A DNA stretch of 64,000 nt, taken from Arthrobacter sp. FW306-2-2C-D06B (GTDB lineage Bacteria > Actinomycetota > Actinomycetes > Actinomycetales > Micrococcaceae). The position numbers and the translations under genes are program-made. Where the stretch lies: assembly GCF_021789175.1 (NCBI RefSeq), contig NZ_CP084560.1, forward strand, positions 496,001 to 560,000. The letters are read 5' to 3'. A model generated the notes under the pieces. That model had not been told where the DNA came from and ran no database searches. It was given only the letters and a program-made list of their open reading frames with translations. Positions 35,101 to 42,992 of the stretch are shown here, piece by piece (the first letter of the stretch is position 1; each line of letters starts with the position of its first letter).

Positions 35101-37155
35101 TCCAGGCTGGCCGAAGGCCGGCGAGACAAGGACGCGGTCGTGCGTGATGTCCTCGATTTTCCAGCTGGTGGCACCCAGGGCGAAGATGTCCCCGACGCGT
35201 GATTCGTAGACCATCTCTTCGTCGAGCTCACCGACGCGTCGGCCGCCTTTGGCAGCGCGCGACGCCGGACTGGGCTCCTGTGCGGACGCCGCACCGTTCT
35301 GGCCGGAGCCAGGAGCAGAGCCAGAACCGGAGCCTTCGGTCTCGGTGCCGATGATGTAAACGCCGAAGAGCCCGCGGTCGGGGATGGTTCCGCCCGAGGT
35401 CACGGCAAGGCGCTGTGCTCCCGGACGGCCTTCGATGGTGCCGGCGTTCCGGTCCCAGATGATGCGTGGCCGGAGTTCGGCGAATTCGTCCGAAGGATAC
35501 CGTCCGGCCAGGAGGTCCAAGGTGGCTTCGAAAGCGGAGCGGGGCAGCGTGGCGAACGGGGCGGAGCGGCGCACGGTAGTGAACCACTCCTCGACATCGA
35601 TGCTTCCCAGTGCGGTGGCCGCGACCGTTTGTTGGGCGAGGATGTCCAGGGGGTTGGCGGGTACATGGAGGCGTTCGATCTTTCCGCTTAGCATCCGCTC
35701 GACGGTGATGGCGGTGTGGACGAGGTCTGCCCGGTGCTTGGGGAAGAGCACGCCTTCGGAAATCTCACCCACCTGGTGGCCGGCGCGGCCAACCCGTTGC
35801 AGTCCGCTGGCCACCGACGGCGGCGACTCGACCTGCACCACAAGGTCCACGGCACCCATGTCAATGCCGAGTTCCAGGGATGACGTGGCTACAACGCAGC
35901 GCAGCCGGCCGGATTTGAGGTCGTCTTCGATGAGTGCACGCTGGTCCTTGGACACGGAACCATGGTGCGCGCGGGCCAGGACCGGATCGGCGCCGCTGGT
36001 GCTCCCCGCCTGGGCCATCATGTGCGCCGGTGTCGCCGTCGAGGACGGCAGCCCCGAGGAACCCGGCCCCGAGTCCGCCACCGAATCCGCCGCGGCAGAA
36101 AACACCTCCACGGCCATGAGCTGGCGCTCCGCGTAGATCTCGTTCAGCCGGGCCGTGAGTCGCTCCGCGAGGCGCCGGGAGTTGGCAAACACAATGGTGG
36201 ACTGCTTCGACAACACAAGATCAACGATCTTCTCCTCGACATGCGGCCAAATGGATGCTTGCGGCTGGAGCCCGGAGGCCGGCCCGGAATCGAAGGCGCC
36301 CGCCGCTCCTGCCAGGTCCGACATGTCCTCCACAGGAACGCTGACGCTGAGGTTCCAGTTCTTGTGCGACGGCGGCGCGACGATTTCCACGGGTGCCGAG
36401 CCCGCGAGAAACTGCGCGACCAGCTCGCGCGGCTCCACGGTGGCCGAGAGACCGATCCGTTGGGCGGGCTTCGGCAGCAACGCGTCAAGCCGTTCCAATG
36501 ACACCGCGAGGTGCGCGCCACGCTTGGTACCTGCAACTGCGTGGACCTCGTCGACGATGACGGTGTCCACTTCGCTGAGCGTCTCCCGGGCTTTGGACGT
36601 CAGCATGAGGAACAAGGACTCGGGCGTGGTGATGAGGATGTCCGGCGGGTGGCTGAGCAGCGCGCGGCGGTCCGCCGTCGTCGTATCTCCTGAGCGCACG
36701 CTGACGCTCACAAGCGGGGCCGGCAACCCGAGCCGTTTTGCGGTCTGGGTGATGCCGATCAGCGGCGAGCGGAGGTTCCGTTCGACGTCGACGCCGAGTG
36801 CTTTGAGGGGCGAGATGTACAGGACGCGGGTCTTGCGCTTGGGGGCTTTGGCACGGGCGCGGCCGCTAGTTTCCTCAAGACCCGGAAGGGCGTCCGGCGA
36901 AGCAGCCGGCGACACGGACAAGAGCCGGTCCAGCGCCCACAGGAATGCCGCGAGCGTCTTGCCGGAACCGGTGGGTGCCACCACCAGGGCGTGCGATCCG
37001 GAAGAAATGGCTTTCCACGCACCGTCCTGGGCAGGTGTGGGCGCGGAGAAAGCGCCGAGGAACCACTCGCGCGTGGCACGGCTGAAGCGGTCCATGGCTG
37101 TATTGCCAGGACCACCCGGTAGCTCCTGCTCCTGCATTCCTCCATCATGCCTCAC
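32110..37155 (-). CDS. lhr: Lhr-family ATP-dependent DNA helicase
   Basis: A 1681-residue superfamily 2 helicase, the full-length actinobacterial Lhr. Motif I is APTGSGKT (60-67), motif II is VDEVH, the Lhr bridge and winged-helix domains follow, and a long C-terminal region of about 800 residues completes the architecture. Lhr unwinds RNA-DNA hybrids and 3'-tailed duplexes and is linked to DNA repair. Two further in-frame ATGs (37137 and 37095) are possible starts; none has a good Shine-Dalgarno. Its stop overlaps the GTG of nei2, so the two repair genes form one operon. A Gly/Ser-rich insert (about 620-660) interrupts the core. Confidence 0.95.
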   Translation of the reverse strand: MRHDGGMQEQELPGGPGNTAMDRFSRATREWFLGAFSAPTPAQDGAWKAISSGSHALVVAPTGSGKTLAAFLWALDRLLSVSPAASPDALPGLEETSGRARAKAPKRKTRVLYISPLKALGVDVERNLRSPLIGITQTAKRLGLPAPLVSVSVRSGDTTTADRRALLSHPPDILITTPESLFLMLTSKARETLSEVDTVIVDEVHAVAGTKRGAHLAVSLERLDALLPKPAQRIGLSATVEPRELVAQFLAGSAPVEIVAPPSHKNWNLSVSVPVEDMSDLAGAAGAFDSGPASGLQPQASIWPHVEEKIVDLVLSKQSTIVFANSRRLAERLTARLNEIYAERQLMAVEVFSAAADSVADSGPGSSGLPSSTATPAHMMAQAGSTSGADPVLARAHHGSVSKDQRALIEDDLKSGRLRCVVATSSLELGIDMGAVDLVVQVESPPSVASGLQRVGRAGHQVGEISEGVLFPKHRADLVHTAITVERMLSGKIERLHVPANPLDILAQQTVAATALGSIDVEEWFTTVRRSAPFATLPRSAFEATLDLLAGRYPSDEFAELRPRIIWDRNAGTIEGRPGAQRLAVTSGGTIPDRGLFGVYIIGTETEGSGSGSAPGSGQNGAASAQEPSPASRAAKGGRRVGELDEEMVYESRVGDIFALGATSWKIEDITHDRVLVSPAFGQPGKLPFWKGDSLGRPVDLGRALGAFVRELSASDQGPALERCKASGLDDFAAGNLLQYLGEQKQATEVVPNDRTLVVERFHDELGDWRVVLHSPFGMPVHAPWALAVGQRLQQRYGLDGSAMAADDGIVLRVPMMEDEPPGAELFLFDPEELEQIVTAEVGGSALFASRFRECAARALLLPRQNPGKRQPLWQQRQRSAQLLDVAKKYPSFPIVLETVRECLQDVYDLPALKDIAASIERRELRLVQTTTQQPSPFAKSLLFGYVAQYLYEGDSPLAERRAAALALDSTLLNELLGRVELRELLDAKVIEATELELQRLAPDRRVRGMEGVADLLRLLGPLSVEEVAARLQPEGAEASPDPAAMQLAAGSHLAESHLAALRKANRALTVTLSGVKRFAAIEDAARLRDAIGVPLPMGVPLAFIEPVHDPLGDLVSRYARTHGPFTAEEAAARLGLGVAVVGTALKRLAADGRVVEGEFRPHPSAPDTVPDAAAELLEAPEPPAVPLHGVPFGSEWCDSEVLRKLRRRSLAALRAEVEPVDAAAYGRFLPAWQNVSVPPAGRPGSSGGRGAPALRGLDGIMTAVDQLSGVPVPASAWEPLVLASRISDYQPAMLDELMAAGEVLWSGAGSLPGNDGWISLHVAEAAELTLNPDPDFVPGDAQLRLLEYLQTGGGAYFFRQLTEVAGGMDAVLSDDAVVAALWDLVWAGRITGDTFAPIRAMIAGGRTAHKQPARPPRARSLRMSRLGRSHGTGLMGSPGLTGGRYGSVSGTAPTPPLAVGRWSALPAPELDPTIHARGTAELLLDRYGVVTRGSVMVENIVGGFGLMYKVLARLEEAGRCRRGYFIEHLGAAQFAVPATVDRLRSFTEDAQLAKAEPVALALASTDPANPYGAALPWPALAVDAGSGHRPGRKAGALVVMVDGALVLYVERGGKTLLTFSHDEAVLAAAAAALVGVVRRGAVDKLIMEKVNGHDLLDTPVASALAAAGAYSTPKGLRIRA

Positions 37156-37208
37156 GGCACTGACACAATCAGGAACAGCGCAGGATACGGCTCAGGCGCT
37201 AAACCCGC

Positions 37209-37847
37209 CTACCCCGCCTGGAACGCCTGGACGCTCAGGAGGTTGATATTGGTGTTGCTGCAGGCCGTGCGCTGCTGCGGGATGAACAGCGAGGCGGTGT
37301 CCTCGGGTGGGTAGACCCGGAAGCCGGCGGCAGGGGCCTGGGTGCATTCGGGGTAGTTGCCGGCCTGGGTGTAGCGGAGCTGGGCGAAACCGGCCTTCCC
37401 CGGAGCGAGAACCACTTGTGTCACAGGCTGGGAGTCGTCGCGCGCGGCGGCCGCGCCGATCGGATCGCCCGTGGGTCCAGACGTGAGCGAGACGCCCGGG
37501 AAGCCATTGAGGACGCAGGGTTCCGTGCCGGAGTTGGTCAGGATGAGTTTCATGTAGACGCTGCCTGCGGCTCCGCCGCCTGTGGAGTCGACAGAAGCTG
37601 TCAGCGAGCCCGCCTTGCAGAGAGCGACGCCGGATGCCGTCGTCCCGGTGCTTGTTGGGGTGGAGCTACCGCTGGAGGTCGGAGTCCCCGAGGCCGAGGC
37701 CGACGGTGACGACGAAGCCGAAGCCGTGTCACTGGGTACGGCTGAGCCCGAGGGCTGGGCCTGGCTTTGGAAACAGCCGGAGAGCAGGAATACCGAGGCT
37801 GCTGCCATGGTGAGCAGGAGACCGTTCTTGACTCGCATATTCGTCAT
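37209..37847 (-). CDS. DUF4232 lipoprotein
   Basis: A 212-residue exported lipoprotein. The signal peptide ends in the lipobox LLSG-C (FLLSGCFQS), followed by a Ser/Thr/Pro-rich spacer of about 50 residues and a DUF4232 beta domain (residues about 75-205). That domain carries paired cysteines (EPCVLNGFPG, ECTQ, ACSNTN). It should be anchored to the outer face of the membrane. Several start codons (37853 GTG, 37847 and 37838 ATG) give the same mature protein. The function of DUF4232 is unknown. Confidence 0.82.
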   Translation of the reverse strand: MTNMRVKNGLLLTMAAASVFLLSGCFQSQAQPSGSAVPSDTASASSSPSASASGTPTSSGSSTPTSTGTTASGVALCKAGSLTASVDSTGGGAAGSVYMKLILTNSGTEPCVLNGFPGVSLTSGPTGDPIGAAAARDDSQPVTQVVLAPGKAGFAQLRYTQAGNYPECTQAPAAGFRVYPPEDTASLFIPQQRTACSNTNINLLSVQAFQAG

Positions 37848-37952
37848 GCGCACAGCTTTTCGTCGTCATTTGCCGGAGTCAACTGCGGCGCGGCACCGGC
37901 GCCGGATTGGCGCCCGGATCGTAATGTTCCGGACGCCGACCCGGCGGACCCG

Positions 37953-38681
37953 TTACTTGGACACTGAAGCCTTCGCGGAACGGTTGCGGAAGAAGGCCGC
38001 ACCGCCTAGCCCGAGCCCTGCCAAACCGGCGATCAGCCCGGCCCAGCTGCGCGCCTGTGAGCCGTCGTCGGTCACGGAAGCTGCCTGCTCCGTGGAGATT
38101 GACGCCGCCATGTGACCATCAGCCGCGGCCGCGCCCGCGGCTGTGACTGCCACCGACGGAGCCGGAGCCTTCAGCGAGTGCGGGTCCTGGCCGTCTTTCG
38201 GGATTTCAGCCCAGTTTGTCTGTCCTTGCTCGCAGTTCTGGAGCGTGGGGAAGTAGAGGGTCTTGCCAGCGGTGTCGGGCAGCTTCACGGACAGGACCAG
38301 TGCGTCGCGCAAGTGCGGGTCCAGCGGGGCCTTGGCCGTGTAGACGATCTGGCTGGTGCGTTTGGTGATCGATGTGCCGTCGGCCAGTTTCTTGGGTTCG
38401 GGCAGCGTCTGCGTCACCTTCTCGACCGTCCAGTTGGGGTTCACCGTAGGCGTGGCGTCCGTCAGTTCCTCGGGCAGGTTGATGGTCAGCTTGGTGGTGC
38501 CCGAGGTGTCGCAGCCATGCGGGACGCCGAACGTCAGCAGGGCGTACGAGTTGGCCGTGGTCTTGTCCGGGTTGATGGAGACGTGCGCAGATGCGCCTGC
38601 GAGCCCGGCCATCATCAGTGCGGCGGTGCCGCCGGCGATTGCGGTAGCGGAGAGGGCACGGCGGAGTGAGGACTTGTTCAT
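37953..38681 (-). CDS. ycnI: YcnI family copper-binding membrane protein
   Basis: A 242-residue protein: signal peptide to Ala32, mature N-terminus at His33 (S-A-H-V-S-I-N), the DUF1775/YcnI beta domain to about 165, then one membrane helix and a basic tail (FFRNRSAKASVSK). In YcnI proteins the N-terminal histidine with a tryptophan-containing pocket binds Cu(II); NPNWTVEKV provides the tryptophan here. It probably works in copper acquisition or handling at the outer membrane face. GAAAGG precedes the ATG, and a GC-rich hairpin lies just before that. It follows a membrane-protein gene on the same strand. Confidence 0.9.
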   Translation of the reverse strand: MNKSSLRRALSATAIAGGTAALMMAGLAGASAHVSINPDKTTANSYALLTFGVPHGCDTSGTTKLTINLPEELTDATPTVNPNWTVEKVTQTLPEPKKLADGTSITKRTSQIVYTAKAPLDPHLRDALVLSVKLPDTAGKTLYFPTLQNCEQGQTNWAEIPKDGQDPHSLKAPAPSVAVTAAGAAAADGHMAASISTEQAASVTDDGSQARSWAGLIAGLAGLGLGGAAFFRNRSAKASVSK

Positions 38682-38699
38682 TGTTGTTGCCTTTCAACG

Positions 38700-38717
38700 G
38701 GCGCGCGAAAGCGCGCC
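38700..38717. promoter_or_regulatory. Hairpin upstream of the ycnI ribosome binding site
   Basis: GGCGCGC-GAAA-GCGCGCC is a perfect 7-bp stem with a four-base loop. On the ycnI mRNA it ends about 4 bases before the GAAAGG Shine-Dalgarno. It could be a terminator for the upstream gene or a 5'-leader structure affecting ycnI translation. There is no T-run after it. Confidence 0.45.
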
Positions 38718-38766
38718 AAAGTACGGGAAGGTGCCCGTCACCAGTTGAAGGCGGCGCCGGGCGGAG

Positions 38767-39390
38767 TCAGAAGGGTACGACGACGGCGGGCGGGCCGCGT
38801 CTGCTGTCTTGCCTGAGGTTCCGCCACGGGCGGGGGATGAATACGGCAGATGCGCTGAACGCAACAGCTGAGCTGCCGGCGTCGGGCCTGAAGATCAGGC
38901 GGATGAGCTGCAGGAGGGGACGGAGCCAGGCCTCGAGCTGCCATAGCGCCTGCTCGCCCTTGGCAAGGAGCAATGCCGAAGCGGCAGTGGCGAGGGCGTG
39001 CCCGGTCAGCATCAACCAGCTGAGGGGAGTGTCGACCTCGTGAAAATGCATTGTTTCAGCGCCCAGCGGCGGGGAGAAGTGCTCGGCCGCCAAGTGGTGT
39101 GCCGACGACCCCGGAGCCGGAACGGTGAGCGGACCGAAGGCCGTGAAGGCTTCGTGCAGGACCAGCTGGCCGGCTCCCAGAAGTGCGGCAATGACCGGGA
39201 ACCCGAGTCTGAACCGGGTGGCAAGAGTGGTGACGAGCCCGGCCAATGCGAGGACGGCCAGCAGGACGGGCGCGACGGGAAGCGCTCCGCCGGAGAGGAC
39301 GTGGGCCCCTGCCGCGAGGGCAACAATGGCGACTGCAAGAGCGCCAGAACGCATGGCATGGAAGGGCGTCCGGGCATGCGATGCGCGCAC
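38767..39390 (-). CDS. Polytopic membrane protein beside ycnI
   Basis: A 207-residue membrane protein with about four hydrophobic segments (AVAIVALAAGAHVLSGG, VLLAVLALAGLVTTLA, VIAALLGAGQLVLHEAF, LTGHALATAASALLLA). The segment between helices 3 and 4 is rich in histidine (AHHLAAEHFS, ETMHFHEVDT), which suggests metal binding on the outer face. The GTG start has a GGAGG 5 bases upstream. Position before ycnI and the His-rich loop suggest a copper role, which is inference. The stop is followed by the hairpin at 38700-38717. Confidence 0.7.
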   Translation of the reverse strand: MRASHARTPFHAMRSGALAVAIVALAAGAHVLSGGALPVAPVLLAVLALAGLVTTLATRFRLGFPVIAALLGAGQLVLHEAFTAFGPLTVPAPGSSAHHLAAEHFSPPLGAETMHFHEVDTPLSWLMLTGHALATAASALLLAKGEQALWQLEAWLRPLLQLIRLIFRPDAGSSAVAFSASAVFIPRPWRNLRQDSRRGPPAVVVPF

Positions 39391-39459
39391 GGGTTCCTCC
39401 CTCGATAGCGTTCAAGTGGGTGATAGACCGTCCAGTTACGGCTGGTCAACCCCGACATT

Positions 39460-40596
39460 CTATCGGTGGTTCGTCGCTGCGCTGCCGTCGGATGGGCCGT
39501 GTGACAAGCCCTGTTCGAAATCGTCTTCCATGGCAAGAACCATGGCGAGCGCCGGGATCACACACTGGATGACCGCCGGTGGAACGGTGTAGTGGGTGTC
39601 CGCCTCGACGAGGCCAAGATCGGCGAGTCTGGTCAGTTCGCGCCGTGCCCGCATCGCCTCGAACGCGAGCAGGACCTCGTCCGTCGAATCGATCTCTGCC
39701 GCGCTCTTGATTTCCTCCACGCTGACGGGCTCTGCAGTGGTTCCCTTCAATAGGACCCTGGCTAGGGTTGCATTGTCCCGTGGACCTTCCTCCCACATGC
39801 TGCCCGAATCCATCACGGTACTTGCAAGGAATACCGTGAGGAACTCGCGCCGGATCTGAAGCCTCGAATCGAGGTCCTGGGAGTTCCACGATTCGGCGCC
39901 TGCGCCGGGGGAGGCACGCGTCGACCCGATCGACAGGGCATCGATGTCCACCAGCGCAGCCCAGATTTCACGCAGCACGGGAACTTCGTGCATGGAGCCG
40001 ACTTCAAGTGACTCCGCATCAACTTCGCCCTCCGAGAGAGGCCCTTTCCCGGTCTTTTTCCCTCTGGCTTTCACTCCTACCGCTCCGGCCGCACCTTCAA
40101 TGTCTTTCAGCCGGAGCACGCCAGTGCTGGTGACGTCCTTTCCGGATCCAATCCACTCCAGCAGACGTCCGGTCAACTGGAGGACGGGGAGTTCCTGGAA
40201 CGCCCGGTCCTGCTCTTCGTCGGAAAGTTCGGGAATGTCGTCAGGAAGACCCAATTCCCCGGAAGCTTCTTCGGTGAGGAGCATGTGAAGGACGAAGTAG
40301 TCCTCCTCGGTCCCCGACCAGCGGCCAGTTTCAAAGAGGAATTCAGCGTAAAGGTGCAAGTAATCGAAGATCTCGACAAGCGCCTCATCGCTGTCAGACT
40401 CGTCAAGCATGCCGGCAAGGGCAAGGGCTGCGTCGTCCAAGCTGTCGGGGTCGAACCAGGTTGCGGAGCTTTCTTCGCTGATCGCGTGGCTTGCCGAGAT
40501 GAAAAGTTTGACTATGTGCAAGCATCGAAGGGCGTCTTCGGCGTCACTGAATCTTTCGTACCAGTGAACGAAATCCGGGGTGAAGGAGTCGGCCAC
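39460..40596 (-). CDS. Acidic helical protein of unknown function
   Basis: A 378-residue soluble protein, strongly acidic in the first half (DPDSLDDAALALAGMLDESD) and mainly helical. A basic KARGKKTGKG stretch in the middle separates two helical halves. The C-terminus contains an EIKSAAEIDSTDEVLLAFEA helix pair with HTH-like spacing and ends in a His/Ser-rich tail. The start is a GTG immediately after GGA, so initiation is uncertain. No family was recognised and no neighbour is on the same transcript with certainty. Confidence 0.6.
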   Translation of the reverse strand: MADSFTPDFVHWYERFSDAEDALRCLHIVKLFISASHAISEESSATWFDPDSLDDAALALAGMLDESDSDEALVEIFDYLHLYAEFLFETGRWSGTEEDYFVLHMLLTEEASGELGLPDDIPELSDEEQDRAFQELPVLQLTGRLLEWIGSGKDVTSTGVLRLKDIEGAAGAVGVKARGKKTGKGPLSEGEVDAESLEVGSMHEVPVLREIWAALVDIDALSIGSTRASPGAGAESWNSQDLDSRLQIRREFLTVFLASTVMDSGSMWEEGPRDNATLARVLLKGTTAEPVSVEEIKSAAEIDSTDEVLLAFEAMRARRELTRLADLGLVEADTHYTVPPAVIQCVIPALAMVLAMEDDFEQGLSHGPSDGSAATNHR

Positions 40597-40654
40597 TCCT
40601 TCGTTCCGAGCGCACAGCTACTGCATCGACGTTACCCGACGCAGTACGCGGGAA

Positions 40655-41899
40655 TCACGCAGTGATCGCCGGACCGTCTTCGGAGGGCTTGCCTGCCGGG
40701 CCTTTGCCGGCTTCGCCTTTGCTCGCTGGCCCCTCGCTCTTTGGCGCTTCGTCTGCCGAACCCGGCGCGGCATCCGAAAAGCTGCGTGCCGCCCGCGAAC
40801 CCGCGATGGTGCTCGCCCCGATGCTGATGAGGGCACCGAGGATCATGGCTGCGGCTTCTCCCGGTTCCAGCAAGTGCAATTGGGAGCCGATAGTGGCGGC
40901 GGCAACCGGTACTCCCAATTGGGACGAGGCCAGCACCGCGAGCGGAAGGGGCTGCCCGAGAGCCCGGAGGCTTCCATGGACCAGCAGCGTTCCAAATCCA
41001 AGGCAGATCCCGAGGAGGATCATTCTCGGGCTGCCCGCGAGGGTCCGCAGGTCAAGAGATGCGCCCAGCCAGACGAAGAACACCGGCCCCAGGAAACCGT
41101 CGCTCACGGCGAAAAGCTGATGGGCCAGGCGACGGGGTTCGCCAACCGCGGAGACCACCAGGCCGAAGGAGAACCCGGCCAGCATGATCGAGACGTGGCC
41201 CAGGACCGCGAGCCCGGAAAGCGCGAAGAGCAAGGCCAGTTGGATCCGCAGTTCCAACGCGAACTTCCGGTCCTCGGACATGTCATGCAACCGTCCGCGG
41301 TTGCCGCTGTTCTCCAGCCAGCGAAGCACAAAGAACAAGACCAGCGCGCAAGCCGCGACGACGGCAGCCCCCACCGCCGCCCGGCCAGCGTTAGGCGGGT
41401 CGACGGCTAACGGAAGCGCCACGATGCAAGCGATGTCAGCGATCGCCACTTGCGCCGTCGTCGTCAGGACCTTCGGCCCTGTCAGCCGAAGCGAGTCGAC
41501 GATCGGCAAGACCAGCGCTGCGGAGGAGGACGCGAGCAGCACGATGTAAAGGGGAGCATGTCCGGTGCCGAAGGCGAAAGCGATGACGACTCCGACGACG
41601 GCGGCCAGCACCGCGGCGATCCCGGCGCGCAGGGCGCCGCTACCCAGGGCGGGACGGATGGCTTTGTCCCGGACGGGGACATGCGTCCCGGCAACGAACA
41701 TGATGAGGGCAAACCCGACGTCGGCTACGAAGGTGAAGGTGGGATCCGAGGAGTCCACCAGTCCCAGACCCGTGCGTCCGATGACTATGCCCGCCAGCAA
41801 CTGTCCAAGCACAACGGGAAGGTGCCACTTCCGGGGCAGGGCCAGAAGCGGACCGAGCAGCGCGACTGCGGCGATCAGCGCAAGCTGAAAGAACGACAC
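40655..41899 (-). CDS. Cation:proton antiporter (CPA2/KefB-like)
   Basis: A 414-residue membrane protein with about 12 helices of the monovalent cation:proton antiporter-2 family. GQLLAGIVIGRTGLG in the second helix, FALIMFVAGTHVP in the third, and LASSSAALVLPIVDSL are family blocks. It lacks the cytosolic RCK/TrkA domain of full KefB. The C-terminal tail is short and rich in Pro, Lys and Ser, so probably disordered. The GTG start has AAGGAG six bases upstream. The ion cannot be fixed from sequence. Confidence 0.85.
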   Translation of the reverse strand: MSFFQLALIAAVALLGPLLALPRKWHLPVVLGQLLAGIVIGRTGLGLVDSSDPTFTFVADVGFALIMFVAGTHVPVRDKAIRPALGSGALRAGIAAVLAAVVGVVIAFAFGTGHAPLYIVLLASSSAALVLPIVDSLRLTGPKVLTTTAQVAIADIACIVALPLAVDPPNAGRAAVGAAVVAACALVLFFVLRWLENSGNRGRLHDMSEDRKFALELRIQLALLFALSGLAVLGHVSIMLAGFSFGLVVSAVGEPRRLAHQLFAVSDGFLGPVFFVWLGASLDLRTLAGSPRMILLGICLGFGTLLVHGSLRALGQPLPLAVLASSQLGVPVAAATIGSQLHLLEPGEAAAMILGALISIGASTIAGSRAARSFSDAAPGSADEAPKSEGPASKGEAGKGPAGKPSEDGPAITA

Positions 41900-41938
41900 G
41901 TTGCTCCTTCTCCGGGCATGACGGTTGGCCTGTGGTGG

Positions 41939-42334
41939 TTACCGGGGCGCATCAGCCAGTTTCAGGGGAATGTCCGTATTCTCGTCGGTGTAGTAGCTTG
42001 CGCACACCCGGTGATAGCCGTCGGCTACCTGCGCGGGCATGCCTGTGGCCAGGTCTCCCCGGACCATCAGGATGGGCGAGAGCTTCTTGCCCTCCTTGAT
42101 CTTCTTCAGGTCCGAGGCCACGTGGGCGTTATCTTCCGGAAGCAACGCAAGGCGGGCGGCCCGGAGGATGTCCTTGGCCTTGCGGTGTTGGATGGGCGCG
42201 TCTTTGAGGGCGGCGACAACAGAGGCCACAACGTGGTCGGATTCCAGGAGGGAAAGGTAGTCTGCGGCGCTCGGATAGTCCTGGTCCTCGGGCTCCGGCA
42301 ACCAGCGGACTTCGCCTTTGTTATCGTCAGGCAT
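41939..42334 (-). CDS. ParB/Srx-like small protein
   Basis: A 131-residue protein. LSPILMVRGDLATGMPAQVA followed by DGYHRVCASYY resembles the nucleotide-binding core of ParB/sulfiredoxin-like domains (V-x-D-G-x-H-R). Here the protein stands alone, with no DNA-binding helix-turn-helix. AAGGAG lies 8 bases before the ATG at 42334. Its start overlaps the stop of the SRPBCC gene by eight bases, so the two are cotranslated. A role in partitioning is unlikely; ParB-like CTPase or kinase-type chemistry is possible. Confidence 0.65.
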   Translation of the reverse strand: MPDDNKGEVRWLPEPEDQDYPSAADYLSLLESDHVVASVVAALKDAPIQHRKAKDILRAARLALLPEDNAHVASDLKKIKEGKKLSPILMVRGDLATGMPAQVADGYHRVCASYYTDENTDIPLKLADAPR

Positions 42335-42899
42335 GCGTTGTACTCCTTGGCCAGCGGTATCGGCTTGCAAACGTAGGCGGCGCCGGACGGGGGACCTTGG
42401 AAAGATCCGTGCCGGGACGTCGTCGTCGTAATTCAAGGGCGAGGCTTTCTTGACCGCGTGCCATCGCCCAATGGTGATTCGCGGCAAAAGCGGGCTTGAG
42501 CAGCCAGCTTAGCCGCCGGAGCAGCGGTTTCGACGCGCTGACCCGCCAGTCATAGGTGACCACCGTCTCCGGGCCGTCCTGTTCGAAAGTCCACCGCCCG
42601 GTACCACGCAGGTCACCGCTGGCTGCGATCGCGAAACCTCGCTCCGTGATGGGCTCGGTGACCGTGAACCTCCAGCGAAGCGTGTAAGGCAGCCAACCTT
42701 TGGTGTGCAGCGAGAAGGCTTTTCCCGTACCGTCGGCATTTCCCGGATCCAGCGGAACAACCCTCAGATACACCGAAGGCCACCAGCGGGGCAGCGTTGC
42801 CGCGTCGCCCAAAATATCCATGACCTCATGCGGGGTCCCCGCGACGCGCCAGACAGTGAGGAACTCGTAGTCGGCTTTGCTCTTGGAAGTGCCGCCCAT
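42327..42899 (-). CDS. SRPBCC family protein, operon partner of the ParB-like gene
   Basis: A 190-residue SRPBCC protein. VWRVAGTPHEVMDILGDAAT and LPRWWPSVYLRV mark the first strand and helices, and GTGRWTFEQDGPETVVTYDW the central sheet. The C-terminal helix is basic and longer than usual. The ATG at 42899 follows GGAGG by 6 bases. The stop overlaps the ParB-like start. Its ligand is unknown. Confidence 0.82.
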   Translation of the reverse strand: MGGTSKSKADYEFLTVWRVAGTPHEVMDILGDAATLPRWWPSVYLRVVPLDPGNADGTGKAFSLHTKGWLPYTLRWRFTVTEPITERGFAIAASGDLRGTGRWTFEQDGPETVVTYDWRVSASKPLLRRLSWLLKPAFAANHHWAMARGQESLALELRRRRPGTDLSKVPRPAPPTFASRYRWPRSTTHA

Positions 42900-42992
42900 T
42901 GCTGCCTCCAGGGCGCGGATGGATAGTGGACTCACAGTACTCATGCCATTGCACACGGTCAACGGCCCGGCTTCGGGGTGCCTGCGGGCCGG

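Noticed and set aside
41939..42334. Plasmid partition (ParB) gene
   Set aside because: Only the nucleotide-binding core is recognisable. There is no helix-turn-helix and no ParA neighbour, and it is coupled to an SRPBCC gene.
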